Assembly (NCBI RefSeq): GCF_004343505.1
Contig: NZ_SLXU01000011.1
Location: 31,668-95,667 of the forward strand
Origin: Rhodovulum bhavnagarense
Lineage (GTDB): Bacteria; Pseudomonadota; Alphaproteobacteria; Rhodobacterales; Rhodobacteraceae
DNA: 64,000 bases
Direction: 5' to 3'
Each line of letters opens with the position of its first letter. Within the stretch, counting starts at the first letter, position 1. The translations under genes were made by a program, and so were the position numbers. The notes beneath the pieces were generated by a model, which had not been told where the DNA came from, ran no database searches, and saw nothing but the letters and a program-made list of their open reading frames with translations. This document shows, piece by piece, positions 28,134-37,263 of the stretch.

Positions 28134-28618
28134 TCGGCGGATTTCATCATCCGGGCCAGGGTGCCGTCTTTCTTGATGTACTGCCCCGCAAGCGCGGCCG
28201 CGACATGCAGGACGATCAAGATCATCAGCACCACCCGCAGCGCCGAGTGGACATTGCCGGCCATGCCGGATCCCTGCGACCAGGCGACCATGCCCGAGAC
28301 CGGCAAAAGCACCAACAGAACGTAGAACAGCCCGTACATGACCCGCGCCACCATCACCTGTGCGGGCGAATGCGACGGATCGGGCGCGGGAACACCGCGC
28401 AGCATCCTCAGAACGATCCGCCAGACGGCGAGGATCAACACCAGGACACCTGGCAGAATGTGAAGCGCGACGAGGATCGAAAAAGATTTCTCGCCCGTTT
28501 CCATGAACTTATCGAATGCCGAGGACATCCCCCCGGCGAGCAGGAATTGCAGCGCGACAAGGGCGAATACCGCCCAATGCAGGCGGATCTGCATCCGCGA
28601 ATAACCCGTGACCGACAT
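28130..28618 (-). CDS. Cytochrome b561
   Basis: A 162-aa integral membrane dihaem electron carrier with four transmembrane helices. Candidate haem-ligand histidines sit in 'QIRLHWAVFALVAL', 'LVALHILPGVLVL', 'NVHSALRVVLM' and 'LIVLHVAAALAGQY', one per helix, as in bacterial CybB-type proteins. These pass electrons between the quinone pool and periplasmic acceptors, for example as superoxide:quinone oxidoreductases. No partner gene is adjacent; the periplasmic DsrE-like gene lies upstream in the same direction but 267 bp away. Confidence 0.88.
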   Translation of the reverse strand: MSVTGYSRMQIRLHWAVFALVALQFLLAGGMSSAFDKFMETGEKSFSILVALHILPGVLVLILAVWRIVLRMLRGVPAPDPSHSPAQVMVARVMYGLFYVLLVLLPVSGMVAWSQGSGMAGNVHSALRVVLMILIVLHVAAALAGQYIKKDGTLARMMKSAD

Positions 28619-28885
28619 GAGACCCTCCGATGGTCAGTAACGAAAACCGGCCACCGGCGGCCCGGCAGTCGGCAGGTAAAACGCGCCCCGGCCCGCGCCA
28701 CCGGCAGGGGCGGTCGAACCCGGCACATGGAACGGCACCGGGGCCGACCGCCCCGAAGGTAGCGCGAATCGGGACTATGCGGGACTGCGGCCTGGCGAAG
28801 CATCCGACGCCAGCCACCGTGCCGCGGCCGCACGTGCATGACATCTGTGCGCCGTACGCGGCCCGCCCGAACAGGCGCAGGCCGG

Positions 28886-29320
28886 TCAGAACGACCAGAC
28901 GCGGGTGCCGCTTTCGACCAGATCGCGGGCCATGGCTGGCGGCTGGGCGACGGTGACACCATCGATCAGGGCGTCGGCCTCAAGCCCCTTGCCGGGTAGG
29001 TAGAGCGCGCAAACCTCGGCCTTGGCGCCCTTCTTGATCGCCGCCTGCAACAGGCCCTGGGGGCTTGCGCCCTGCGGCGGCTGGCCCGCGGTGGCGGATT
29101 CGGGAGCATCCTTGAGCGCGATATCGGCGGCCGGACCGCACAGCAGGATCTTGGTCTTGACGCCACGATCCAGCGCCTGGTTGGTCAACACCATGCTCAT
29201 CAACTGGGTCTGCGGATTGGCGTCGGTGACAACGGCGGCCAGCCTGGTGACATCGCGCGCCATTGCCGGCGCTGCGGTCAGCGCAATGGCGAGGGTGGCA
29301 ATCTTGAGCGTCTTGAACAT
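28886..29320 (-). CDS. Periplasmic DsrE/DsrF-like protein
   Basis: A 144-aa protein with a Sec signal peptide (MFKTLKIATLAIALTAAPAM, cleavage near AMA-RD). The mature part has the Rossmann-like DsrE fold pattern: 'LMSMVLTNQALDRGVKTKIL' followed by 'LCGPAADIAL', and 'GLLQAAIKKGAKAEVCALYL', which places one cysteine in each half. Family members bind or transfer sulfur; exported ones are poorly characterised. Upstream is an AT-rich palindrome at 29370-29389 that could be a repressor site. The 267-bp gap toward cytochrome b561 (28619-28885) shows no convincing gene. Confidence 0.8.
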   Translation of the reverse strand: MFKTLKIATLAIALTAAPAMARDVTRLAAVVTDANPQTQLMSMVLTNQALDRGVKTKILLCGPAADIALKDAPESATAGQPPQGASPQGLLQAAIKKGAKAEVCALYLPGKGLEADALIDGVTVAQPPAMARDLVESGTRVWSF

Positions 29321-29369
29321 GATGTTCCCCTTTCGGTGACGGTTTCACTCGGCGTGCAGGGTAAACATA

Positions 29370-29389
29370 CATATGGATTTCATAATATG
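29370..29389. promoter_or_regulatory. AT-rich palindrome upstream of the DsrE-like gene
   Basis: CATAT-N10-ATATG nested within ACATA-N16-TATGT (29365-29390), in a region much more AT-rich than its surroundings, 50 bases before the DsrE-like ATG. The layout resembles ArsR-family (BigR/SqrR) sulfur-responsive operators, but the match is only general. Confidence 0.35.
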
Positions 29390-29574
29390 TCGAATGCGCA
29401 CACCGCCCTCACCTGACGCGATTGTGACCAACATGATCGGAATCAACCTGAACGGGTACAAACCACGCCCGGGATAGAGCAAGGGGCGGTAAGCGACCAT
29501 GACCAAACCGCGAGGGCTAGGCGGTGGATTACCCCCTACCCCTGCTGATTGCAGAACGCCGGGAAATCCCCTCG

Positions 29575-31377
29575 TCAATCATCCATCTTCAACGCGTTGA
29601 TAAATGCCGCCTGCGGGATCTCGACCTTGCCAAACTGGCGCATCTTCTTCTTGCCGGCCTTCTGCTTTTCCAAGAGCTTTTTCTTCCGCGTCACGTCCCC
29701 GCCATAGCACTTGGCGGTGACGTCCTTGCGCAAGGCGGCCAGCGTTTCGCGGGCGATCACGCGGCCGCCGATGGCGGCCTGGATGGGGATCTTGAACATG
29801 TGGCGGGGAATCAGTTCCTTCAGCTTTTCGCACATGGCGCGACCCCGCATTTCCGCCCGGTCGCGGTGGACCATGGTTGAAAGCGCATCCACCGGTTCGT
29901 CATTCACAAGGACCTGCATCTTGACCAGGTAATCCTGCCGATAGCCGATCATCTGGTAATCGAAGCTGGCATAGCCCTTGGTCACCGATTTCAGCCGGTC
30001 ATAAAAGTCAAACACCACCTCGTTCAGCGGCAGGTCATAGACCACCATCGCGCGTGACCCGGCATAGGTCAGGTCCAGTTGTTCGCCGCGGCGGTCCTGG
30101 CAAAGTTTCAGCACGTCGCCCAGGTATTCGTCGGGCACCAGGATCGTGGCCTTGATCCGGGGTTCCTCGATATGATCGACATAGGTCAGGTCGGGCATGT
30201 CGGCGGGGTTGTGCAGCTCTCGCATCTCCCCGTCTTTCATGTAGATGTGGTAGATCACGCTGGGCGCGGTGGTGATCAGGTCGATATCGTATTCGCGTTC
30301 CAGCCGGTCGCGGATCACTTCCAGGTGCAACAGCCCCAGGAATCCGCAGCGAAACCCGAAGCCCAACGCGGCGGAGGTTTCCATTTCATAACTGAAACTC
30401 GCATCGTTCAGGGCCAGTTTCTCGATCGCGTCGCGCAGATCTTCGAACTCGTTCGAATCGACCGGGAAAAGACCGCAGAACACAACCGGCTGTGCGGGCT
30501 TGAAACCGGGCAAGGGGGTCTCGATCCCCTTCTTTTCCGTCGTGATGGTATCGCCCACGCGGGTATCGCGCACCTGCTTGATCGAGGCTGTCAAAAACCC
30601 GATTTCGCCCGGCCCCAGTTCCGCGATATCCTGCATCGCGGGGCGGAACACGCCAATCCGGTCAACGCCATAGGTGCCGCCGGTTTTCATCATGCGGATG
30701 CGGTCACCCTTTTTCAGCACGCCGTCGATGATCCGCACGAGAACGACGACGCCGAGGTAGGGGTCGTAATAGCTGTCGACCAGCAATGCCTTGAGCGGCT
30801 TTGCACGGTCGCCCTCATGCGGGGAGGGCAGGCGGGTAACGATGGCCTCAAGCACGTCGGGGATGCCGATGCCGGTCTTGGCGCTGATCTGCACCGCGTC
30901 GCTGGCATCGATCCCGATCACGTCCTCGATCTGTTCGGCCACGCGGTCGCAATCGGCGGCTGGCAGGTCGATCTTGTTCAGCACCGGGACGATTTCGTGA
31001 TCGGCCTCGATCGCGGTATAGACATTGGCCAGCGTCTGCGCCTCGACCCCTTGGGTGGCGTCGACCACCAGCAACGATCCCTCGACCGCGCGCATCGACC
31101 GGCTGACCTCGTAGGCAAAATCGACATGGCCGGGCGTGTCGATCAGGTTCAGCACGTAGGTATGGCCGTCTTTCGCAGGATACTCGATCCGCACGGTATT
31201 GGCCTTGATGGTGATCCCCCTCTCGCGCTCGATATCCATCGCATCCAGCAACTGTTCCTTCATGTCCCGCTCGGCCACCGTTCCGGTCAACTGGATCAGC
31301 CGGTCGGCAAGCGTGGATTTTCCGTGGTCGATATGCGCCACGATCGAAAAGTTGCGGATGTATCTGAGCTCGGTCAT
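29575..31377 (-). CDS. lepA: Elongation factor 4 (LepA), back-translocating GTPase
   Basis: Ribosome-associated GTPase of 600 aa. G motifs are intact: G1 '[16 protein letters not shown]' near residue 12, G3 '[14 protein letters not shown]', G4 '[11 protein letters not shown]'. The EF-G-like domains lead to the LepA-specific C-terminal domain with '[15 protein letters not shown]' and '[16 protein letters not shown]', which separates it from EF-G and BipA. It stands alone, transcribed away from the uspA-TRAP operon upstream. Confidence 0.97.
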   Translation of the reverse strand: MTELRYIRNFSIVAHIDHGKSTLADRLIQLTGTVAERDMKEQLLDAMDIERERGITIKANTVRIEYPAKDGHTYVLNLIDTPGHVDFAYEVSRSMRAVEGSLLVVDATQGVEAQTLANVYTAIEADHEIVPVLNKIDLPAADCDRVAEQIEDVIGIDASDAVQISAKTGIGIPDVLEAIVTRLPSPHEGDRAKPLKALLVDSYYDPYLGVVVLVRIIDGVLKKGDRIRMMKTGGTYGVDRIGVFRPAMQDIAELGPGEIGFLTASIKQVRDTRVGDTITTEKKGIETPLPGFKPAQPVVFCGLFPVDSNEFEDLRDAIEKLALNDASFSYEMETSAALGFGFRCGFLGLLHLEVIRDRLEREYDIDLITTAPSVIYHIYMKDGEMRELHNPADMPDLTYVDHIEEPRIKATILVPDEYLGDVLKLCQDRRGEQLDLTYAGSRAMVVYDLPLNEVVFDFYDRLKSVTKGYASFDYQMIGYRQDYLVKMQVLVNDEPVDALSTMVHRDRAEMRGRAMCEKLKELIPRHMFKIPIQAAIGGRVIARETLAALRKDVTAKCYGGDVTRKKKLLEKQKAGKKKMRQFGKVEIPQAAFINALKMDD

Positions 31378-31444
31378 GGGCGGGATATGCGGCGCTTTCT
31401 CGGGCCGGTCAATGGGGTCTGTGAGACACGCCTGTGCCGCGCCT

Positions 31445-31873
31445 CTACTCGCGCACGATCAGCACCGATATTTTCGCATAGCGCGCCACCCGGGCCGAGT
31501 TAGGCCCCTGGAACCGGTCGATGATGTCAGGTTTATGGGCGCCCATCACCACCAGGTCGGCACGAGACCGTTTCACCGCGTCCAACACCATCTCGTAGAT
31601 ATTGCCCACCTCGACGATATGCTGGACCTTGCCGAAATCGGGCAATGTGTCCGCCACGAAGGCGTGCAACTGGTCGTTGGCCGCGCGCACCGCCTTTTTC
31701 ATGGTGCCCTCGTGGAAATAAGAGCCGACGATCGACATGCCATAATCGGGGATCACGGTCACCACCGACAGCGAGGCACCAAAGCATTTCGCCAGTTCAG
31801 CCGCGCGTTTCAGAACCTTGGCATCGGCCTCGGCGTGCTGAAGGTCGACGGCGCACAGGATATGCCGGGTCAT
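31445..31873 (-). CDS. Universal stress protein of a TRAP transporter operon (TeaD-like)
   Basis: A 142-aa UspA-fold protein. '[16 protein letters not shown]' is the first strand and '[20 protein letters not shown]' followed by '[13 protein letters not shown]' corresponds to the G-2x-G-9x-G(S/N) ATP-binding region, though the first glycines are altered. Its ATG overlaps the stop of the TRAP permease gene (ATGA) with a strong AAGGAGG site, so it is the last gene of an SBP-permease-Usp operon. In the ectoine TRAP system of Halomonas the analogous TeaD protein modulates transport; the same role is inferred here. Confidence 0.87.
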   Translation of the reverse strand: MTRHILCAVDLQHAEADAKVLKRAAELAKCFGASLSVVTVIPDYGMSIVGSYFHEGTMKKAVRAANDQLHAFVADTLPDFGKVQHIVEVGNIYEMVLDAVKRSRADLVVMGAHKPDIIDRFQGPNSARVARYAKISVLIVRE

Positions 31874-34470
31874 GCGAGGGCCTCCTTTTCATCGCGGCGC
31901 TTGCGCCGCATCTGCACCATGAATACCCCGCCCACCAGAATCAGCGCTGGCAGGTAGAACAGCTCTTTGGGCATGCGCTCGGCGGCGAGGTCGATTTCCA
32001 CCAGCTCCCAATCGAAATCTATCCCCAACTGTTCGGCCGGGCCACCGAAATTCAGGTTGTCGACATAGATGGTGCCATCTTCGTCGCGAAACTCGATACC
32101 CGCCGCCCGGGCCAGCCGATCCGCCCCGTCAGGGCCGCTTGGCCCCAACGGCAACAGGTATCGCGCATCGACCGGATCGCCCATCAGGCTCTCGCCCACG
32201 AAGCGCACGCGCAGCGTCGCGCCCTCGCCCCCCTGTTCTGCCAGGGTGTAAATCTCTGCTGCGGCACGAACCTCGAACTCGGGCGCGATCTGGTTCAGGA
32301 AATAGCCCGGCCGGAACAGGATGAAGGCCGCCAGCAGCAGGATCGCACTTTCCCACAGGCGCGATTTCACCATGAAATAGTTCATCGTGCCCGCCGCGAA
32401 CAACAGCATCGCGATCAGCGCCACGATGAAGACGAAAACCGCCTGCACCGGACCCACGTCGATCAACAGAAGGTCTGTGTTGAAGATGAACAGGAAGGGC
32501 AACAGCGCCGTGCGGATCGAGTAGAAGAAGGCCTGAAACCCGGTGCGCAGCGGATCGCCCTTGGAAATCGCCGCCGCCGCGAACGAGGCCAGACCGACAG
32601 GCGGCGTCACATCCGCCATGATGCCGAAGTAGAAGACGAACATGTGCACCGCGATCAACGGTACGATCAGCCCCGATTGCGCGCCCAACTCCACCACGAC
32701 CCCGGCCATCAGCGAGGAGACCACGATGTAGTTCGCCGTGGTCGGCAGCCCCATCCCCAGGATGATCGAGATCAGCGCCACGAAGAACAGCATCGCCAGC
32801 AGGTTGCCGCCCGACAGGAACTCGACGAACTCGGCCATCACCTGCCCGATCCCGGTCAGGGTAACCGCACCCACGATGATGCCCGCCACGCCCATGGCGG
32901 CGGCCAGCCCGATCATGTTGCGCGCCCCGATCACGAGGCCGTGGGCAATGTCAGACAGGCCCTCGCGCAGATGACGCAGCATGTCGCCCTCGCGCCGAAA
33001 GAACGCCTTGAGGGGGTTCTGCGTCAGCAGGATCATCAGCATGAACATCGTCGACCAGAAGGCCGACAGGCCCGGCGATTTCCGTTCGATCATCAGCAGG
33101 TACATCAGCAGCAGGATCGGCATCAGGTAGTGGATGCCGGTCTTGAAGATCTCGCGCGCCGGCGGAAGGTGGGTCATCGACTCTACGTCCATGGGCAGAT
33201 CCGGCCCCTTGGCGGCAAAGCGCACGGCGGCCACATAGGCCAGCGCAACCGCCCCGAGGATGACCCAGATCGAGGCTGCGCCAAAGACCGCGCGTGCGCC
33301 CTCTACAGAGAGGCCGCACAGCCACAGCGTACCGCCGCCGATCACGATCGAAATCGCGATCAGGAAAATCGCGCCCAGCATGAACTTGACCGGATTCATC
33401 CGCGAGCTGCCGGTCATGCCCATCTTGAGCGCCTCAAGATGCACGATATAAACCAGCGCGATATACGAAATCGCCGCCGGAACGATCGCGCTCTTGACCA
33501 CCTCGACGTAGGAAATGCCTACATACTCCGTCATGAGGAAGGCCACGGCCCCCATCACCGGCGGGGTTAGAACCCCGTTGATCGAGGACGAGACCTCGAC
33601 CGCGCCGGCCTTGTGCGAGGGAAAGCCCACCTTTTTCATAAGCGGTATGGTAAAGGTGCCGGTGGTCACCACGTTGGCGATGGACGATCCCGAGATCAGG
33701 CCTGTGGCCGCCGAGGCGATGACCGCAGCCTTGGCCGGGCCACCCCGCAGATGGCCGAGGGCCGCGAAGGCCAGTTTCAGGAAATAGTTGCCCGCGCCTG
33801 CCTGGTTCAGCAGTGCGCCGAACAGCACGAACAGGAACACAAAGCCAGAGGACACGCCCAGCGCCACGCCGAACACGCCCTCGGTGGTCAACCACATATG
33901 GCTCATCGCCTTGGACAGCGACGCGCCCTTCCACTGGATCACCTCGGGCAGGCCCGACCAGCTTCCGAAAAAGACATAGGCCAGGAAGAACAGCGCCACG
34001 CCCATCAGCGGAAAGCCCAGCGATCGGCGCGCAGCCTCCATCAGCAGGACAAGGCCGGCAACCGAGACAGTGATATCCAGCGTGCTGGGAATGCCCGACC
34101 GGGCCGCCACGCCGGCATAGTTGTACCACTGGTAAGAGGCCGCCGCCGCACCCACCAGCGCAATGGCCCATGTCAGCATGGGGATGCGCGTGCGCGGGCT
34201 GGACCGAAAGGCAGGAAAGGCAAGGAAAGCCAGGAGAACGGCGAAACCGAGGTGGATCGCGCGGGTCTGGGTGTCGTTCCAGACCCCGATACCCAGCGCG
34301 AAGGGCAGAGGCGAGGCGATCCACAACTGGTAGATCGACCACGCCATCGGGAGAAACCACAGGACAGTGCGCCCAAAGGCATCGCGCGGCACCCGCCCGC
34401 CGGTATCGGCATCGGCGACGAAATCCTCAAGCGCGGAATCGGTGGCCGCCTCTGGGCTCTTTTCGGACAT
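31870..34470 (-). CDS. TRAP transporter fused permease (4TM-12TM, DUF3394)
   Basis: An 866-aa inner-membrane protein combining the small DctQ-like and large DctM-like permease subunits of a TAXI-type TRAP transporter. After a soluble N-terminus come about 16-18 hydrophobic segments; 'GLISGSSIANVVTTGTFTIP' and 'GMGLPTTANYIVVSSLMAG' are characteristic DctM motifs. A C-terminal periplasmic-type domain (residues ~720-830, DUF3394) follows, then one last helix and a basic tail. The ATG at 34470 follows GGGGAGG. It is the middle gene of the operon between the TAXI binding protein and uspA. Import of an organic acid or compatible solute driven by Na+ or H+ is likely. Confidence 0.93.
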   Translation of the reverse strand: MSEKSPEAATDSALEDFVADADTGGRVPRDAFGRTVLWFLPMAWSIYQLWIASPLPFALGIGVWNDTQTRAIHLGFAVLLAFLAFPAFRSSPRTRIPMLTWAIALVGAAAASYQWYNYAGVAARSGIPSTLDITVSVAGLVLLMEAARRSLGFPLMGVALFFLAYVFFGSWSGLPEVIQWKGASLSKAMSHMWLTTEGVFGVALGVSSGFVFLFVLFGALLNQAGAGNYFLKLAFAALGHLRGGPAKAAVIASAATGLISGSSIANVVTTGTFTIPLMKKVGFPSHKAGAVEVSSSINGVLTPPVMGAVAFLMTEYVGISYVEVVKSAIVPAAISYIALVYIVHLEALKMGMTGSSRMNPVKFMLGAIFLIAISIVIGGGTLWLCGLSVEGARAVFGAASIWVILGAVALAYVAAVRFAAKGPDLPMDVESMTHLPPAREIFKTGIHYLMPILLLMYLLMIERKSPGLSAFWSTMFMLMILLTQNPLKAFFRREGDMLRHLREGLSDIAHGLVIGARNMIGLAAAMGVAGIIVGAVTLTGIGQVMAEFVEFLSGGNLLAMLFFVALISIILGMGLPTTANYIVVSSLMAGVVVELGAQSGLIVPLIAVHMFVFYFGIMADVTPPVGLASFAAAAISKGDPLRTGFQAFFYSIRTALLPFLFIFNTDLLLIDVGPVQAVFVFIVALIAMLLFAAGTMNYFMVKSRLWESAILLLAAFILFRPGYFLNQIAPEFEVRAAAEIYTLAEQGGEGATLRVRFVGESLMGDPVDARYLLPLGPSGPDGADRLARAAGIEFRDEDGTIYVDNLNFGGPAEQLGIDFDWELVEIDLAAERMPKELFYLPALILVGGVFMVQMRRKRRDEKEALA

Positions 34471-34518
34471 GCTGCCCTCCCCGGTGATGAACTGGATCAG
34501 GTTCAAAAACTAAAGACC

Positions 34519-34539
34519 CCGGCGCCCGAAAGGCGCCGG
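34519..34539 (-). terminator. Intercistronic hairpin between TRAP binding protein and permease
   Basis: Perfect 8-bp stem CCGGCGCC / GGCGCCGG with a CGAAA-type loop, followed on the minus strand by TTTAGTTTTT. It lies 28-48 bases after the binding-protein stop and resembles the partial terminators that keep permease expression below that of the binding protein. Confidence 0.65.
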
Positions 34540-34566
34540 AGGATCGATATCGCATCGTGGGCCGGA

Positions 34567-35532
34567 TTACATCCAGCCGCGTTCCTTGTAGTATTTCACC
34601 GCACCGGGATGCAGTTCCGCGCTCAGCGCGTCGGAAATCATCTCGGCTTCGGTCAGGCGGTTGAAGGCCGGATGCAACTGCTTGAAATCCTCGAAATTCT
34701 CGAAGATCGCCTTGACCAGGGCATAGACCACCTCGTCAGAAGTGTCGGCCGAGGTCACGAAGGTCGCCTTGGGCCCCCAGGTCGCAACGTCATCGGGGTT
34801 GCCGGGATACATGCCGCCGGGAATGGTGGCCTTGGCATAGGGCGGGTAATCGGCCAGCAGCCTGTCGATCGCCTCGCCTTCCATCGGGACCATGCGAATG
34901 TCGCAGGACGAGGTTGCCTCCTGGCTGGACCCGTTGGGCAGGCCAGCCGCCCAGACCGCAGCCTGGATCTTGCCGTCACACAGCGCCGCCGCCTGTTCCG
35001 AGGATTTCAGCTCGGCCGCCAGCGCCAGGTCGTCGACGGTCAGCCCGGTGTAGGACAGCAACAGGTCGGCCAGGCCACGGGTGCCGGACCCCGGATTGCC
35101 GATATTGACCTTCTTGCCTTTCAGATCTTCAGGGCTGGCGATACCGGCATCGGCACGCGCCATCAGGTGCAGCGGCTCGGGATGGATCGAGAACACCGCG
35201 CGCAGCCCCGGATAGGCCCCGTCCTCGGCAAAGGCACCAGTGCCCGCAACCGAGGCCGCCTGAACGTCGGACTGCACCACGCCGAAATCCAGTTCGCCCG
35301 CGCGGATCGTGCGCGCGTTGTAGACCGAACCGCCGGTCGATTCCACTGAACAGCGGATGCCGTGTTCCTTGCGATCCTTGTTGACCAGCCGGCAGATCGC
35401 GCCGCCAGTGGGGTAATAAACCCCGGTCACACCACCAGTGCCGATGGTGATGAACTGATCGGCCCAGGCCGCGCCAGCAGTCGTCATGCCCAGCGCCAGG
35501 GCGGCGCCGGTCAACTTGATTTTATTAAGCAT
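34567..35532 (-). CDS. TAXI-family TRAP transporter solute-binding protein
   Basis: A 321-aa periplasmic protein: signal peptide MLNKIKLTGAALALGMTTAG with cleavage after AWA, then the family-defining start 'FITIGTGGVTGVYYPTGGAI'. 'GKKVNIGNPGSGTRGLADLL' is the hinge/ligand region of TAXI proteins, which commonly bind glutamate-like or other carboxylic acids. The ligand is not predictable. Start at the ATG following CAGGGAG; the upstream frame does not encode a signal. First gene of the TAXI-permease-Usp operon. Confidence 0.93.
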   Translation of the reverse strand: MLNKIKLTGAALALGMTTAGAAWADQFITIGTGGVTGVYYPTGGAICRLVNKDRKEHGIRCSVESTGGSVYNARTIRAGELDFGVVQSDVQAASVAGTGAFAEDGAYPGLRAVFSIHPEPLHLMARADAGIASPEDLKGKKVNIGNPGSGTRGLADLLLSYTGLTVDDLALAAELKSSEQAAALCDGKIQAAVWAAGLPNGSSQEATSSCDIRMVPMEGEAIDRLLADYPPYAKATIPGGMYPGNPDDVATWGPKATFVTSADTSDEVVYALVKAIFENFEDFKQLHPAFNRLTEAEMISDALSAELHPGAVKYYKERGWM

Positions 35533-35843
35533 TTCTTGCTCCCTGTAACTCTTTGGGCTGTGACGGTCGCGAATGGAGTGCAACACACCCCGCCACCGCC
35601 TCGGATGGGCGGATCGCCCTTTCAAGGCCCCCGCCGGAAAGGCAAGGCCACCCGTCCGAATGGGCAGACTCTTTCGCCTGCGATGACCATTGTCAACGCA
35701 AGAGGGTGGTGGTTATGTCGTTGTCCGACATGCCGAGGGTGCCCAGATGCCGATATCGAACCGCACGACCTGCCCGCACATGCCTGCGCACGGGCCGGCA
35801 TTTCGCTCTGTTTTTCCCGTTTTCCCTGAAAAAGGTCCACGCC
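35533..35843. promoter_or_regulatory. Divergent control region with ATGTCG-N5-CGACAT palindrome
   Basis: This 311-bp gap separates the TRAP operon from the aminotransferase gene and shows no gene with codon bias. It must hold both promoters. The palindrome ATGTCG-TTGTC-CGACAT at 35715-35731, whose core TTGTCCGACA resembles FadR/PdhR-type GntR operators, is the only clear site. No GntR gene is nearby. Confidence 0.4.
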
Positions 35844-37184
35844 ATGGCGGCCTCTCATATCTTTCCGCGCCACTGCCACGCCCAGGTGCCGGTTGCCACC
35901 GCCGGTGACGGCTGTTTCCTGATCGACCGGAACGGCAAACGCTATTTCGATGGCTCGGGCGGGGCGGCAGTATCCTGCCTTGGCCATTCGAATGCGCGCG
36001 TAACCGACGCGATCAAGGCCCAGCTGGACCAGTTGGCCTTTGCCCATACCGGCTTTTTCACCTCCGATCCGGCCGAGGCGCTGGCCGATCTGCTGATCGC
36101 GCACGCGCCCGGCGACCTGGACCGGGTCTATCTTGTCTCGGGCGGGTCCGAGGCGACGGAGGCCGCGATCAAGCTGGCCCGCCAGTACCATGTGGAACGC
36201 GGCGAACCGGGCCGGCGCCACCTGATCGCCCGGCGGCAAAGCTATCACGGCAACACGCTGGGGGCGCTGGCGGCGGGCGGCAACGCCTGGCGGCGCGAAC
36301 AATTCGCCCCGCTCCTGGTCGACATGCACCATATCGCGCCCTGTTACGAATATGCCGAACGCGCCGAGGACGAAACGCTGGAGGCCTACGGCCAGCGCAC
36401 CGCCAATGAGCTGGAAGAGACGATTCAGCGCCTTGGCCCAGACAGCGTCATGGCCTTCATCGCCGAACCGGTGGTCGGCGCGACGCTGGGCGCGGTGCCC
36501 GCCGCGCCGGGCTATTTCAAGCGTATACGCGAGATCTGCGACCGCCACGGCATCTTGCTGATCCTCGACGAAGTGATGTGCGGCATGGGCCGGACCGGGC
36601 ACCTGTTCGCCTGCGATGCCGACGGGGTGGCCCCCGATATCCTGTGCATCGCCAAGGGCTTGGGCGCGGGATATCAGCCGATCGGAGCGATGCTGGCCTC
36701 GCGCGCGATCTATGACACGATCGCGCGCGGCTCGGGCTTTTTCCAGCATGGGCATACCTATGTCGGCCACCCGGTGGCGGCGGCGGCCGGGCTGGCGGTG
36801 GTGCGGGAGTTGCTGGAAAACGATCTGGTCGACCGCGTGCAGCGGATGGGCCAGACCACCATGGCCGAGGGGCTGAACCGCCATTTCGGCCAGCACGCCC
36901 ATGTGGGCGATATCCGCGGGCGCGGCTTTTTCTGGGGGATCGAACTGGTCGCCGACCGCGAAACCAAGACGCCCTTCGACCCCGCGCTTGGCGTCGCGGG
37001 CAAGCTGAAGCGCGCGGCGATGGACGAGGGGCTGATCTGCTATCCGATGGCGGGCACGCGCGACGGAAAACACGGCGACCACGTGCTGTTGGCCCCGCCC
37101 TTCATCGCCACCGAAGATGAGCTGGAGGCCGCGTTCGGCGCCCTGTCGCGCGCGCTGGAGCGGGTTCTGGCGGACGTGGGGTAG
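35844..37184 (+). CDS. Class III PLP-dependent aminotransferase
   Basis: A 446-aa aminotransferase of the omega-amino-acid/aspartate aminotransferase-superfamily group. Landmarks: 'YLVSGGSEATEAAIKLARQY' (cofactor phosphate), 'RRQSYHGNTLGALAAGG', 'LLILDEVMCGMGRTGHLF' (Asp contacting PLP) and the PLP lysine K271 in 'CIAKGLGAGYQPIGAMLA'. 'QHGHTYVGHPVAAAA' contributes from the partner subunit. Such enzymes move amino groups from omega-amino acids, taurine, polyamines or diamines; the substrate is not determinable. It is divergent from the TRAP operon, so the transporter could import its substrate (inference). Start MAASHIFPRH; no strong Shine-Dalgarno. Confidence 0.88.
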   Translation: MAASHIFPRHCHAQVPVATAGDGCFLIDRNGKRYFDGSGGAAVSCLGHSNARVTDAIKAQLDQLAFAHTGFFTSDPAEALADLLIAHAPGDLDRVYLVSGGSEATEAAIKLARQYHVERGEPGRRHLIARRQSYHGNTLGALAAGGNAWRREQFAPLLVDMHHIAPCYEYAERAEDETLEAYGQRTANELEETIQRLGPDSVMAFIAEPVVGATLGAVPAAPGYFKRIREICDRHGILLILDEVMCGMGRTGHLFACDADGVAPDILCIAKGLGAGYQPIGAMLASRAIYDTIARGSGFFQHGHTYVGHPVAAAAGLAVVRELLENDLVDRVQRMGQTTMAEGLNRHFGQHAHVGDIRGRGFFWGIELVADRETKTPFDPALGVAGKLKRAAMDEGLICYPMAGTRDGKHGDHVLLAPPFIATEDELEAAFGALSRALERVLADVG

Positions 37185-37231
37185 GGGCACTGCGTGACAG
37201 TGCACCGGCCGCTTTCAGGTCAATCCAGGTC

Positions 37232-37256
37232 GCCCGGGCGCATTCAACGCCCGGGC
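37232..37256. terminator. Bidirectional terminator-like hairpin
   Basis: Perfect 9-bp stem GCCCGGGCG / CGCCCGGGC with a 7-base loop, placed between the convergent aminotransferase and RND genes (gap 37185-37263). Confidence 0.65.
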
Positions 37257-37263
37257 CAAGCCC

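Noticed and set aside
28630..28956. 108-aa plus-strand ORF in the cytochrome b561 / DsrE gap
   Set aside because: Proline/arginine-rich, no ribosome site, and it runs into the antisense of the DsrE-like gene.
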